The translations under genes were made by a program, and so were the position numbers. A stretch of 64,000 nucleotides of DNA from Lachnoclostridium sp. An181 (GTDB lineage Bacteria > Bacillota > Clostridia > Lachnospirales > Lachnospiraceae). Below, in pieces: positions 41,403 through 50,556 of the stretch; position 1 is the first letter of the stretch, and each line of letters starts with the position of its first letter. The notes beneath the pieces were generated by a model. It was given only the letters and a program-made list of their open reading frames with translations, made no database searches and had not been told where the DNA came from. Location of the stretch: positions 62,001-126,000 of the forward strand of contig NZ_NFKJ01000007.1 of the NCBI RefSeq assembly GCF_002160325.1, given 5' to 3'.

Positions 41403-43814
41403 CTAGTCAAAAAAACCATTTACCTGGTTTCTTCGTTGTTTTCTGTGTGCTATTCTAACACACAACATTGCGGTAAAGCAAGAAAGAATCAAAGATAGGA
41501 TAAGAAGATTCAAGGTTTCAAAATCTCCCGTATCCGGAATAAACACCCCTCCTTTTTCTTTTTTCTTTTCATTTTCCACACTTAGTTTCAGTTCTTCCTC
41601 ATCTCCCGTGATTTCCACTGTGTAGGTTTTGTCTGTCAGCACATAATCTGAAAGCGTTTTTGTCTCTTTGACGTTGTATTTTCCTGGATAGAGCTCAGAA
41701 AGGTAGGCGTCCCCGTTCTTTCCGGTGACAAGAATTCCCACGACATCTCCTTTTTGCACTCTTATTGTCCCGTCCAAAGTAGCGATGCTCTCAGCCGCTG
41801 TCACCTCAAACTCTACTCCCTGCAGAGATTTTCCACTGTCTTTATCTGTTTTCTCCAATTTCAACCGCCCTTTTTTCGGGTCATTTGCGTACTCAATGAC
41901 CAAAGCCTCCCCTTTTGTGTGCTCCGCGGTCACCGTAAACTTCAGCTTTTCGCCCAATTTATACCCTTCCGGCGGTTTTATCTCCTCCAGATAATAGTTA
42001 CCCGGGGGCAGTTCCATCGGCAACAGGCAGGATCCGGTTTTGTCAGTTTCAAATACAGAAACTATTTTCCCATCCCTCTCATACTGCACTGGATCCTGTT
42101 TTTCATCCCGGATCTGGAACTGGATTCCTGCAGCCGGAATCACCTTTCCGGTCTCCGCATCCACCTTGATGATTTTGATGGCAGCCCTTGCCCTATCATT
42201 TTCCACGATGTAGGACAGTTTTTGCCCTTCTTTTCGTATTCTTATCTCAAAAGGCTCCATGGCACTGCATCCTTCCGGCGGATTTTTCTCCTCGACCATA
42301 TACGTATCGTATGGGAGCCCTCCTCTTGCATTTCCAAGAGAGGATGTGTCCGCAAATCCATATTCATCCGTCACAATCTCATATACTTTCCCTGTCGTTT
42401 GGGATGTGATAGTGAAAATGATGCCTTGGAGAGGAGTCTTCCTTCCTCCGTATTTTTCGTCCTCCAGATACTTTGCGATCTCCAAGTCACCTCTTACAAC
42501 CTGCTCATCCAATTGCAGGGTCACCTTCATTGGTTCCTCAAATGACTGATCCGGAATGGCAACACGATGAGCTGTTTCGTCCAACAGATACCCGTCCGGG
42601 CCTTTTATTTCCTTCACAACATATTGTCCTGCCGCCAGTTTCTGTACAAATGCCTGCCCCTGTTTGTCCAAACGGATTTCCCGGATAAACGAATCGGATT
42701 CTTTTGTATCCCCATCCTGATAGGCGCTGTCAAACAGACCGTACACCGTACCTTTAAATCCGTCCGCTCCGCCCTGGGGCGAGGAAAGTTTTGTCTCGCT
42801 GTCCCTCTTTTCTAAACTAAGACTTCCCTCCTGAGTGTAGACATCAAAGTAAAATTTCCGGTTTTCCACGGAAACTTTTGGCTCGCATACACCAAATCTT
42901 TGCAGGCTTTCATCACCATTCCAGTAGATAAAGCAGGATTTGAGCTCTTCTTTTTGATAACTCCCTTTGATGCGCTCTTTTCCTTGCAAAGGCTCCTTTG
43001 AAGATACAAGGATCCCTTCCCCGTTTACACGGACAGAAATTCCCTCCGGGCATTCATACCGACTCTCTTTTCCGATACCTCCTGCGTCCTCCAAAACAAC
43101 CTCAAAACCGGCCTTTTCCTTTGACCAGGCGAGCTCATAGGCAGGAATTTCCCCTTCCTCTGCGGAAAAAATCGGATGACTTAAATATTTAGGTATCTCT
43201 TCTTTCAGCCACTGGTAGTACTCCCTTGCATGGTCTGCATCCTCCACACAGCTGATCAATTTGTTGGCTGCAATATCGGCTTTTCCTGTCCCAAAAATAT
43301 CGCACATAATATTCCACACAACCGCCTGTGTAGCAGCATACTCTGCCTTTTCCACTGTATTGAGACTGTCTTTTCCACCGTGATAGCCGATGGAAAGGCA
43401 TGCTTCCAGTCTGGATTTCCCGGGTTCCTTTAGCGTATCCAGAGTTTCACCGGTGATGATCGTCCCCGTGGTGGCTTTCTTCCCGTAGTCCAGACAATAA
43501 ACACTGTATACCTCCCCTTCAAGAGTGTGGAGACGAATGTAATCCAATTCTTCAATTTTTCCAAGTCCGTAAATATTCCACTCCTCAATGACGGGAACAT
43601 CCTTTATGGTCACAGGTTCTCCTTTCAGGTACAGACTTCCCTGTCCGCCCACCCCTGCTTTCCTGTTCTCTCTTCCGTCAGAAACCCGGACTCTCCCAGG
43701 CAAATTTCCTTTTTTTGCTGCTTCCAGGTTACGCACATTTTTCATTGGTATAACCGAAACTAAAAGGGCGAGTACCAGCGCAAAGCTTATCATTTTTCTT
43801 ACTGTTCTTCTCAT
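41403..43814 (-). CDS. Thioester-domain and CnaB-repeat surface adhesin
   Basis: This 803-aa wall protein has a signal peptide (residues 1-30), then a thioester domain (about 75-185) where the Cys in VYCLDYG and the Gln in TQAVVW would form the internal Cys-Gln thioester used for covalent host binding. Next is a beta-rich segment and four CnaB/SpaA-type domains (about 345-440, 460-555, 565-660, 670-750). Each starts with a Lys strand (LEIAKYL, IKIIKVD, LKLEKTD) and ends with an E-box such as [12 protein letters not shown], typical of isopeptide-bonded domains. It ends IPDTGD, a membrane segment and a basic tail, a sortase signal close to LPxTG. The start at 43814 follows AAAGGAG. No sortase gene is adjacent. 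The target ligand is unknown. Confidence 0.92.
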   Translation of the reverse strand: MRRTVRKMISFALVLALLVSVIPMKNVRNLEAAKKGNLPGRVRVSDGRENRKAGVGGQGSLYLKGEPVTIKDVPVIEEWNIYGLGKIEELDYIRLHTLEGEVYSVYCLDYGKKATTGTIITGETLDTLKEPGKSRLEACLSIGYHGGKDSLNTVEKAEYAATQAVVWNIMCDIFGTGKADIAANKLISCVEDADHAREYYQWLKEEIPKYLSHPIFSAEEGEIPAYELAWSKEKAGFEVVLEDAGGIGKESRYECPEGISVRVNGEGILVSSKEPLQGKERIKGSYQKEELKSCFIYWNGDESLQRFGVCEPKVSVENRKFYFDVYTQEGSLSLEKRDSETKLSSPQGGADGFKGTVYGLFDSAYQDGDTKESDSFIREIRLDKQGQAFVQKLAAGQYVVKEIKGPDGYLLDETAHRVAIPDQSFEEPMKVTLQLDEQVVRGDLEIAKYLEDEKYGGRKTPLQGIIFTITSQTTGKVYEIVTDEYGFADTSSLGNARGGLPYDTYMVEEKNPPEGCSAMEPFEIRIRKEGQKLSYIVENDRARAAIKIIKVDAETGKVIPAAGIQFQIRDEKQDPVQYERDGKIVSVFETDKTGSCLLPMELPPGNYYLEEIKPPEGYKLGEKLKFTVTAEHTKGEALVIEYANDPKKGRLKLEKTDKDSGKSLQGVEFEVTAAESIATLDGTIRVQKGDVVGILVTGKNGDAYLSELYPGKYNVKETKTLSDYVLTDKTYTVEITGDEEELKLSVENEKKKEKGGVFIPDTGDFETLNLLILSLILSCFTAMLCVRIAHRKQRRNQVNGFFD

Positions 43815-43961
43815 AAATTCTCCTTTCTCTATTCGTATTTTCCCCTCACTTTTCCTCTCTCCGAGTTTTGCCACACCCCCTTTTCCTTTTAATCTGTTAC
43901 AATGGAATGCCGGGATAGAATCATCCCCTGAATTTAGATTTGCATTCTGATATGCATTTAT

Positions 43962-43990
43962 ATATTATCATAGTTATCACTATATGTCAA
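43962..43990 (-). promoter_or_regulatory. Promoter of the adhesin gene
   Basis: Minus strand: TTGACA (43985-43990), 17-base spacer, TAATAT (43962-43967). The spacer contains the inverted repeat ATAGT-gata-ACTAT (43970-43983). The leader to the start codon is about 140 nt with a small GGGAT...ATCCC hairpin. Structured repeat copy 2 begins 10 bases upstream of the -35. Confidence 0.75.
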
Positions 43991-44000
43991 TCAAACAAAA

Positions 44001-44177
44001 CAGGAACAAAATGGGCAAGCACACTTCTACTCCCCCTTCCCCTCATTCATGAAGGCCCCTCCACTTTGCGCGCCGCCCCAATACCGCGGAGCGGTAAAAT
44101 ACCTTATTGCAGCGTGTGCATCCTGCCCGGAGGGCTTTTATTCTATAGGGGAGGCATAATGACTTCCCTATAGAATA
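44001..44177 (-). repeat. Structured interspersed repeat, copy 2
   Basis: This copy aligns end to end with copy 1 at 24994-25168 with many compensatory-looking differences. Shared blocks include ACCGC-rGAGCGGTAAA, GGCGTGTGCA-like, CCTCCACTTTG and the central CTCATTCATGA hairpin. The terminator-side hairpin has arms TTCTATAGGG/CCCTATAGAA. It has no reading frame. It lies between the terminator of the downstream glycosyltransferase gene and the adhesin promoter. Confidence 0.8.
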
Positions 44178-44180
44178 AAA

Positions 44181-44214
44181 AATGCCGCAAACCCTGGTTC
44201 GGATCTACGACATT
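44181..44214 (-). terminator. Terminator after the glycosyltransferase operon
   Basis: The stem AATGTCGTAGATCC / GGGTTTGCGGCATT (with G-T pairs) is followed by TTTTTT on the minus strand, 10 bases after the stop. Repeat copy 2 begins immediately after the U-tract. Confidence 0.8.
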
Positions 44215-44224
44215 TTCCACCGCG

Positions 44225-45223
44225 CTATGCACAAACAATTTTATAACACTTGTTCAAAAGCTTTGCCTGGCAGCTTACATCCCGCTCTCTGGCCCTTAAC
44301 AGTCCGCTCTCTGTCAGGTTTGGAAGTTTGTGCTCCAGTATTTCTTCTATCAATTTCATAAACTCTTTATTATTTTCTCCTTTATACACATCCTTACCGT
44401 TTTCCAGCCATCCTTCGTAAACCGGAATGTTTCTCAGCAGCACCGGTATCTCCGATGCCAGCGCCTCCAGCACTACAATCCCTTCCGTCTCTTCATACGA
44501 CGGAAAAAAGAATAGATCACAGCTGTTGTACGCCATCTTCAACTCCTCCTTAGGCAGATAACCGGTGAAACGGAGGTTCGGCAGTTTCGTATGTACTGCC
44601 TCTTTGATTTTCTTTGGTATCTGATAATCCGGTGTGAATCCAAACCAAATGAACTGATACTGGGGCATTCTTTTTGCCATCTCCACAAAGTCAAGAATTC
44701 CTTTTCTCTCAAAATACAGGCCCACAGACATAACAATCTTATCATTGGGGCCATACCCGTACTTTTCCCGGAAAGTCTCCCTATCGCACATATTTTTCCG
44801 AAACTGCGTTGTATCCACACCGTTGGAAATGACCTGGATCGGTTTTTCAATCCCGTAGCTTTTCAGCAAATGTTTGGAGTACTGAGTGGGAGTAAGGATC
44901 ATATCGCCCATCTCATAACATTTTTGTATCCATTTACCGAAGAAAGGAGCTGCCAGGTTGGAGCCGGTAAAAGAGTTTGCAAAATCCTCTTTTGTGGAAT
45001 GCGCGTGATACACCACTTTTTTCCCCTCTTTTCTGGCGCGTTTTGCCATCCGGTAATCGCTCGGAAAAACAGTATTCAAATGTACTATATCATAATCGTC
45101 TTTCGGATCCAGTGTTACTTCCACACCCTCCTTTTTAAGAGATTCTTCTTGCATAACCATGGCGCGGCCAACTCCACTTTTTGAGACCACTTTTCTGTTT
45201 TTCGCGTACAGCAGCACCTTCAT
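44225..45223 (-). CDS. Family 4 glycosyltransferase, CpoA/IagB-like (second sugar of a glycolipid)
   Basis: This 332-aa GT-B enzyme has the acceptor-side features of the streptococcal CpoA group: KSGVGRAMVMQEESL, DIVHLNT, HAHSTKEDFANSFTGSN. The donor site is SYEETEGIVVLEALA (the E-x7-E motif, about residue 258). CpoA-like enzymes add galactose to monoglucosyl-diacylglycerol. Its partner, encoded just upstream, resembles the enzyme making that substrate. Its start overlaps the end of that gene by 89 bases, with its own AAAGGAG site. The sugar donor cannot be read from sequence. Confidence 0.87.
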   Translation of the reverse strand: MKVLLYAKNRKVVSKSGVGRAMVMQEESLKKEGVEVTLDPKDDYDIVHLNTVFPSDYRMAKRARKEGKKVVYHAHSTKEDFANSFTGSNLAAPFFGKWIQKCYEMGDMILTPTQYSKHLLKSYGIEKPIQVISNGVDTTQFRKNMCDRETFREKYGYGPNDKIVMSVGLYFERKGILDFVEMAKRMPQYQFIWFGFTPDYQIPKKIKEAVHTKLPNLRFTGYLPKEELKMAYNSCDLFFFPSYEETEGIVVLEALASEIPVLLRNIPVYEGWLENGKDVYKGENNKEFMKLIEEILEHKLPNLTESGLLRARERDVSCQAKLLNKCYKIVCA

Positions 45224-46376
45224 AACTGTTTAACTCTCCTTTCAGCATCGCCTTTTTATAGCATCCGAGTATGGACTCTGCAAAGACATCTGTTCCGAAT
45301 TTTTTTGCCATCTCCATACTTTCCATTGACATGGTTTCATGCTCTTCTCCAAGAACCTTTTCAATGCCCTCCATAAATTCTCCTATTGTCCGGTAGGCAA
45401 ATCCATTTCTTCCGTTTTCCAAGACTCCATCCAGACACGGATCCTGCCTGCATACTAGCGGCAGTCCGTTTGCCATTGCTTCAATATATGTAAGTCCCTG
45501 TGTCTCGCTTGTGGATGCGCACACAAAGACATCTCCTGTCTGATAAAATTTACGCACTTCCTCTGGTCTTACCATACCTGCAAAGCGCACAAATCCGGAA
45601 ATACCAAGCTCTTCAGCTTTTTTCTCCAGATTTTCTCTTGCAGGCCCGTCTCCTACGATCAAAAGAATTCTGTCTTTTCTGTTCTCCAAAAGTCCGGCAA
45701 ACCCTTCCAGCAACTCATCCACCCTTTTTTCATGACCAAGACGCCCAAGCGAAAGTATGACCTTTGCGTTTTTCGGAATATTAAGCTCTTCTTTCACGTT
45801 CTGGATTACTGCCTTTTCTTCTCTTACCTGATACCGATCAATCCGTATTCCGCTTGGAACCACTTTGATTTCTCCTGGAACCCCGTAAAAATCCAGAGTA
45901 CATTTTACTTTTCTCGTGGGAGCAACAACAATCTTTGCATCTTTTAAGCGTCTTTTCATCCATGTCTCCAGGAATATGTTTCCAAAATATTTCCCAAGCG
46001 GTATATAGGATGCATACTGCTCATAGAGCGTATGATATGTATGGACGAGCGCTGCATGGGTTGCCTTGGCGATTTTTCTTGCATAAGGATATGTAAAAAA
46101 TTCGCACTGGCTGTGCACCACATCCGGTGCCCAGGCAATCAGCTCCTGCATATACTCCTCTTCATTCAGCGGAAAACGCACCTGCGGATAAATCCGGAAC
46201 GGCAGGGATTTCATATAGTAGACATCTCCTTCTCTGTATGATCTCAGATTCTGGGAAACCGTCAGTATCCTCACTTCATGTCCCTGTTTCACAAGCTCTT
46301 TCTTTAAATTCAGTACACTCGTTACCACTCCATTGATGGTCGGTTTATATAAATCTGTTGTTATTAGTACTTTCAT
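45135..46376 (-). CDS. Family 4 glycosyltransferase, 1,2-diacylglycerol 3-glucosyltransferase-like
   Basis: This 413-aa GT-B enzyme matches the monoglucosyl-diacylglycerol synthase group: TTDLYKPTINGVVTSVLNL, HTYHTLYEQY, the donor motif STSETQGLTYIEAMANGLP (about 290-310). It would make the first glycolipid, an anchor or precursor for lipoteichoic-type polymers and a bilayer regulator. The start at 46376 follows GAGGGGG. The last about 29 residues run into the start of the next gene in another frame and look unrelated to the family, as if the natural stop codon was lost. Confidence 0.88.
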   Translation of the reverse strand: MKVLITTDLYKPTINGVVTSVLNLKKELVKQGHEVRILTVSQNLRSYREGDVYYMKSLPFRIYPQVRFPLNEEEYMQELIAWAPDVVHSQCEFFTYPYARKIAKATHAALVHTYHTLYEQYASYIPLGKYFGNIFLETWMKRRLKDAKIVVAPTRKVKCTLDFYGVPGEIKVVPSGIRIDRYQVREEKAVIQNVKEELNIPKNAKVILSLGRLGHEKRVDELLEGFAGLLENRKDRILLIVGDGPARENLEKKAEELGISGFVRFAGMVRPEEVRKFYQTGDVFVCASTSETQGLTYIEAMANGLPLVCRQDPCLDGVLENGRNGFAYRTIGEFMEGIEKVLGEEHETMSMESMEMAKKFGTDVFAESILGCYKKAMLKGELNSYEGAAVREKQKSGLKKWSWPRHGYARRIS

Positions 46377-46398
46377 AGTTTTTTCCCCCTCGTTAAAG

Positions 46399-47016
46399 TT
46401 AAACAATCAGCTTTTCAATAAATGACCCTGCATAGATTAAAGCCAGACTGTACAAAGCAATAGATGCGGGCTTTCCCAATACGATGATGGCGGAAAAGCG
46501 TTTCCATGACATTTTCGTAAGTCCTGCAAGCATGCAGAGGAAATCATCCGGCGCCACAGGAAAGAAAATTGCAAGTGCAAAAAACTTGTCAAACTTCTTT
46601 CCCCTGTCAAGCCAAGCTGAATACTTCTCATACGTTTCCTCTTTTACAAAAAATTTTACAAAACATTGGCCATATCTTCTGGCAAGATAAAAATTGATAA
46701 AGGAACCGATCACGATACCAATGTAGTTGTACAGAAGTCCACCCCAAGGCCCGAACAAGATCACTCCGACTGCACAGGAAATTCCTCCCGGAATGATCGG
46801 AATGACAACCTGCACAATCTGGATCAGGATAAAAATACCCGGCCCCCAAATTCCTGTTGCCCGGATGATCGTTTCCATTTGGCTTCTATCTGAAAAAATT
46901 CCTGTCTTCCAACCGTAAATGCAAAAGCCAATGATCACAGCCATGCAGACAATCGTCAGTATATTTACGACAGTCTTTGTTTTTTTCTGATTTATCTTAT
47001 CAATACATAATTCCAT
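46399..47016 (-). CDS. TVP38/TMEM64-family (VTT domain) membrane protein
   Basis: This 205-aa membrane protein has about six hydrophobic segments and the VTT/DedA-type core: IIPGGISCAVGVILFGPWGGLLYNYIG and FFPVAPDDFLCMLAGLTKMSWKRF. Proteins of this superfamily are linked to phospholipid flipping or scrambling. The ATG at 47016 is 8 bases after GGAGG; five codons upstream lie over that site. It is the first gene of an operon with two glycolipid glycosyltransferases, which fits a role in membrane-lipid handling. Confidence 0.9.
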   Translation of the reverse strand: MELCIDKINQKKTKTVVNILTIVCMAVIIGFCIYGWKTGIFSDRSQMETIIRATGIWGPGIFILIQIVQVVIPIIPGGISCAVGVILFGPWGGLLYNYIGIVIGSFINFYLARRYGQCFVKFFVKEETYEKYSAWLDRGKKFDKFFALAIFFPVAPDDFLCMLAGLTKMSWKRFSAIIVLGKPASIALYSLALIYAGSFIEKLIV

Positions 47017-47123
47017 CTCATTCGCCTCCATTTCTTTAAGCTTATCTTATCAAAGAGATGTTTAGTTTTTTTAATGAGATTCTTAAGATTCTTTGAATAT
47101 CTCCTCTCTTAATCTTTGAAAAG

Positions 47124-47196
47124 AGCGCAAAAAAGCGCATGTTTCCCAATTTTTCCCTTCTTTTCGCCCATCAGGATATCGACAAAACATACGCTC
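47124..47196 (-). terminator. Long-loop terminator after the CmpB-like gene
   Basis: Arms GAGCGTATGTTT and AAACATGCGC (about 47184-47196 and 47133-47143) enclose a loop of about 40 bases and are followed by TTTTTT on the minus strand. Confidence 0.6.
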
Positions 47197-47202
47197 TTTT
47201 TC

Positions 47203-48057
47203 CTATTTTTTTATTCTGTCTTTCAAAATTTTCTTTATGTCTTTAAAGGTCTCCTTGTATTTTACGGACTGCACCTTCGGAAATGCCTTAAAAATTCTTT
47301 TATACACGCAAGGCGTTTTTTCCAGCGTTTCTTTGTAACTCTCCTTCAGCTCTACGATTCTTTTCTTCATATCAGCGGAAATACTGTCTGTCTTCTCTTT
47401 GAATACCTGCACTCTCTCCTGAAATTCCTGGGCAGTTTCCCCAAACTTTTGCTTTTTCTCAAGGGCATCTACCACGAGCTCATAGATATTCTCCCCGATA
47501 TCATCCGAAATACGTCGCATCTCAGATGCAATTCTCGCCATGTGCTCGAGCCCTTTGTTGAACTTCAAAATACCTGACACAGTCACACAGATATCAATGA
47601 TCAGTATAAGAAAACCTATGGTCAAAATCACGATTCCGGCTGCCTTTGGCAGCAAAGACAAAGCCCGAAAGATCAAAGGATTTATTCCCTTTACGATCAG
47701 CACGCATGCCACTCCCCAGACAAGAGAAAACAAAAGACAGACATAGCCGTTCAGATTTAAAGGCATATTGGAGTAATCCCACCATTTACTGTGAAACAGT
47801 TTTTCCAGCAAGAATCCGGTAAACCACTCAAGTACAGTTACAAGTACCACGGAAAGTATGTAAAGAAAACCCAGTCTGTCCTGAAATGGTTCCAGAAACA
47901 TGATAACTGCTCCCACACCGATTCCGTATACCGGACAAAACGGTCCGTTCAGAAATCCTCTGTTCACAAACTTATGCTCTTTCACAGCGGCAAAAGCCAC
48001 CTCCACACACCATCCAATGCATCCGTACACAAAAAAGTACAGTAAAAAGTAATACAT
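47203..48057 (-). CDS. CmpB-family putative ABC transporter permease
   Basis: This 284-aa protein has four to five membrane helices in its first 165 residues, with the family motifs FFVYGCIGWCVEV, NRGFLNGPFCPVYGIGVG, EWFTGFLLEKLFHSKWWDYS. A long charged, coiled-coil-like C-terminus (about 170-284) follows. The family (PF06541-type) is annotated as an ABC permease, but no ATPase is adjacent here and the function is uncertain. It is divergent from feoAB. Confidence 0.82.
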   Translation of the reverse strand: MYYFLLYFFVYGCIGWCVEVAFAAVKEHKFVNRGFLNGPFCPVYGIGVGAVIMFLEPFQDRLGFLYILSVVLVTVLEWFTGFLLEKLFHSKWWDYSNMPLNLNGYVCLLFSLVWGVACVLIVKGINPLIFRALSLLPKAAGIVILTIGFLILIIDICVTVSGILKFNKGLEHMARIASEMRRISDDIGENIYELVVDALEKKQKFGETAQEFQERVQVFKEKTDSISADMKKRIVELKESYKETLEKTPCVYKRIFKAFPKVQSVKYKETFKDIKKILKDRIKK

Positions 48058-48123
48058 AATGTCTCCTTCTCAATGTTCTGATCTTTCTATTATATCTGAC
48101 ATTCCCAAATCCGTACAGGTCTA

Positions 48124-48180
48124 TTGACTTAAATTTTCAAATTCATTATACTTTTCTAATAGATAATTTTTATCATTATC
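48124..48180 (+). promoter_or_regulatory. feoAB promoter and Fur box
   Basis: Plus strand: TTGACT (48124-48129), 17-base spacer, TATACT (48147-48152). The 19-base sequence GATAATTTTTATCATTATC (48162-48180) covers the predicted start site and matches the classical Fur consensus at 16 of 19 positions. Iron-replete Fur would block transcription. Confidence 0.87.
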
Positions 48181-48231
48181 GGCCAATTAAATACGCCGGC
48201 AATCTATACAAAAGAAAGGAAACAGGTTGAT

Positions 48232-48462
48232 ATGAACTTGAAACAGGGAAAAAACGGGCACACCTACCGTGTCCTTAAAATAGACATTGAACTTGCGCTG
48301 GAACGCCGTCTGGAAGCCCTTGGCCTGACAGAGGGTTCCTTCATCACAGTGCTGAACAACGACAAGCGCGGTGCTCTCACCGTAAAATTCAGAGGAACCC
48401 GATTCGCTCTTGGAAAACGCATCGCAAACCAGATTTTTATTGATGAGGTATATACAGTATGA
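48232..48462 (+). CDS. feoA: FeoA-domain ferrous iron transport protein A
   Basis: This 76-aa SH3-like protein supports FeoB. The domain reads from KVLKIDIELALERRLEALGLTEGS to the C-terminal ALGKRIANQIFIDEV, with the typical RLEALGLT motif. It starts after AAAGGAAAC and overlaps feoB by 4 bases (ATGA). Only one FeoA copy is present; FeoC is absent. Confidence 0.93.
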   Translation: MNLKQGKNGHTYRVLKIDIELALERRLEALGLTEGSFITVLNNDKRGALTVKFRGTRFALGKRIANQIFIDEVYTV

Positions 48463-50513
48463 GTGAAAAGATGATCAGCGTTGGATTTATCGGGAATCCA
48501 AACTGCGGAAAAACAACTCTCTTCAATGCCTTTACAGGGGCAAATTTAAAGGTGGCAAATTGGCCTGGTGTCACTGTGGAAAAGAAGGAGGGAAAAACGT
48601 TCTATAACGGACAAGACTTTAAACTCATCGACCTCCCCGGAATCTACAGCCTCACCTCCTACACCATGGAAGAGACGGTGTCCAGAAACTGCATTATGAG
48701 CAATGAGGTTGATGTCATTGTGGACGTTATCGATGCCTCTTCACTGGAGCGCAACCTTTACTTGGCCCTCCAGCTGATCGAGCTTGGGAAACCGGTCATT
48801 CTTGCACTGAATATGATGGATATTGTGGAGGAGCGCGGCATGGAGATCGACCTTCACCGTCTCCCGGAAATGCTCGGTGTCCCTGTCATTCCGGTATCTG
48901 CGCGGAAAAAGAGCGGCCTGTCTATCTTGATGCACGCGGTGTCTCATCACTGCGATGCCTCACAGAGAGATCCACTGATCCACCATCATGAGGAAAAAGA
49001 GCTGCAATCGCACCACAAACACGACCATCACAAAGAATATGCCATGGTATATGACGATGAAATCGAAGATAAAATAGATGCTGTCATGGATATCCTAAAA
49101 ACCCATGATCCAAATCTTCCAAACCTGCGCTGGCACGCCATCAAACTTCTGGAAAAAGATCCGGAAGTTACGAAAGCTTGCCCTTATGATTTTTCATCTG
49201 TCATAGAGCGCAGTTATGAAAAAGAGATTATCAATGAGAAATATGATTTTATTGAGGAGATCATCTCGGAAGTGCTTGTGAACAAGGCAAGCAAAGAGGC
49301 GTGGACAGACAAAGTGGATAAAGTGCTCACTAACAAATATCTGGGACTGCCGATTTTCCTAGGTATCATGGCTTTTGTCTTCTTCCTGACTTTTGCCATC
49401 GGCGATTGGCTGAAAGGATACTTTGAAATCGGTCTTGACGTATTCTCACAAGAAGTCACCAATCTTTTAAATGCATTGCACACAAACGCCATGCTGACTT
49501 CTCTTGTTGTGGACGGCATCATTGCGGGAGTCGGAGGTATCTTAACCTTCCTACCAAATATCTTTATCCTCTTTCTTGCACTTGCATTCCTGGAGGACAG
49601 CGGATATATGTCCCGCGTGGCTTTTGTCATGGATGATATCATGGGCAGACTTGGACTTTCCGGACGCGCTTTCATCCCTCTTCTTTTGGGATTTGGCTGT
49701 TCAGTCCCTGCAGTCATGGCTTCCAGAGCCCTGGAACATAAAAAAGACCGCTTAAAAACCATTTTGATCACACCGTTTATGTCGTGCAGTGCAAGATTGC
49801 CGATTTATGTGCTTTTCTCCCATATGTTTTTTGCATCCCACGCCATGCTCGTGTCCTACTCCATGTATCTTCTCGGGATCGTGGTTGCCATCCTCTGTGC
49901 ATTCGTCATATCCAAAATAGACAAAAGCAAGTCAGAACAGGCACTGCTGATCGAACTGCCGGAGTACAAAACGCCAAACGCCCACACGATCGCCATCTAT
50001 GTATGGGAGAAGGTAAAAGATTATCTGACAAAAGCCGGAACCATCATTTTTCTTGCATCCATTGTGATGTGGCTGATCTTAAATTTTGGCCCAACCGGCT
50101 ATGTGACGGATATCTCAAAGAGTTTCGGTTCCTATATCGGAAAAGCGATCGTTCCTTTGTTTGCTCCACTCGGACTTGGCTATTGGCAGATCGTCGTGGC
50201 TTTAATTGCCGGAATCGCGGCAAAAGAAGTGGTTGTCTCCAGCTGCAGCGTGCTTTTTGGCATCACAAACGCTGCATCTGATACAGGAATGCAGACCATG
50301 GCTGCCTCCCTGGCAGGACTTGGATTTGGAGCTGCCAATGCCTACGCCATGATGGTATTCTGCCTGCTTTATATTCCTTGTACAGCAACCATTGCTACCA
50401 TGTATCGGGAAATCCACAGCAAAAAACTGACAGCACTTTTTATTCTCTTCCAGTTCCTGGTTGCCTGGACAGTCAGTTTCCTGTTCTACCATATCGGACT
50501 TTCGATTTCATAA
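48459..50513 (+). CDS. feoB: Ferrous iron transporter FeoB
   Basis: This 684-aa protein imports Fe(II). The cytoplasmic G domain (about 1-165) shows G1 GNPNCGKTT, G3 DLPG and G4 NMMD. A GDI-like helical linker (about 200-290) follows, then a polytopic membrane domain with two gate repeats, including the conserved CSVPAVMASR and CSARLPIYVLF cysteine motifs. Residues about 174-195 are very His-rich (HHHEEKE...HHKHDHHKEY) and lie between the G domain and linker. This is a possible metal-binding insert not needed in the core family. Expression is under a Fur box; a shared terminator follows. Confidence 0.97.
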   Translation: MSEKMISVGFIGNPNCGKTTLFNAFTGANLKVANWPGVTVEKKEGKTFYNGQDFKLIDLPGIYSLTSYTMEETVSRNCIMSNEVDVIVDVIDASSLERNLYLALQLIELGKPVILALNMMDIVEERGMEIDLHRLPEMLGVPVIPVSARKKSGLSILMHAVSHHCDASQRDPLIHHHEEKELQSHHKHDHHKEYAMVYDDEIEDKIDAVMDILKTHDPNLPNLRWHAIKLLEKDPEVTKACPYDFSSVIERSYEKEIINEKYDFIEEIISEVLVNKASKEAWTDKVDKVLTNKYLGLPIFLGIMAFVFFLTFAIGDWLKGYFEIGLDVFSQEVTNLLNALHTNAMLTSLVVDGIIAGVGGILTFLPNIFILFLALAFLEDSGYMSRVAFVMDDIMGRLGLSGRAFIPLLLGFGCSVPAVMASRALEHKKDRLKTILITPFMSCSARLPIYVLFSHMFFASHAMLVSYSMYLLGIVVAILCAFVISKIDKSKSEQALLIELPEYKTPNAHTIAIYVWEKVKDYLTKAGTIIFLASIVMWLILNFGPTGYVTDISKSFGSYIGKAIVPLFAPLGLGYWQIVVALIAGIAAKEVVVSSCSVLFGITNAASDTGMQTMAASLAGLGFGAANAYAMMVFCLLYIPCTATIATMYREIHSKKLTALFILFQFLVAWTVSFLFYHIGLSIS

Positions 50514-50552
50514 AAAATTGGGATTCGGTAATAGCCACCGAATCCCGTTTTT
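50513..50552. terminator. Bidirectional terminator between feoB and the aldehyde dehydrogenase gene
   Basis: The hairpin GGGATTCGGT/ACCGAATCCC with a 7-base loop has AAAAAA on one side and TTTTT on the other, so it serves the two convergent genes. Confidence 0.92.
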
Positions 50553-50556
50553 GTCA

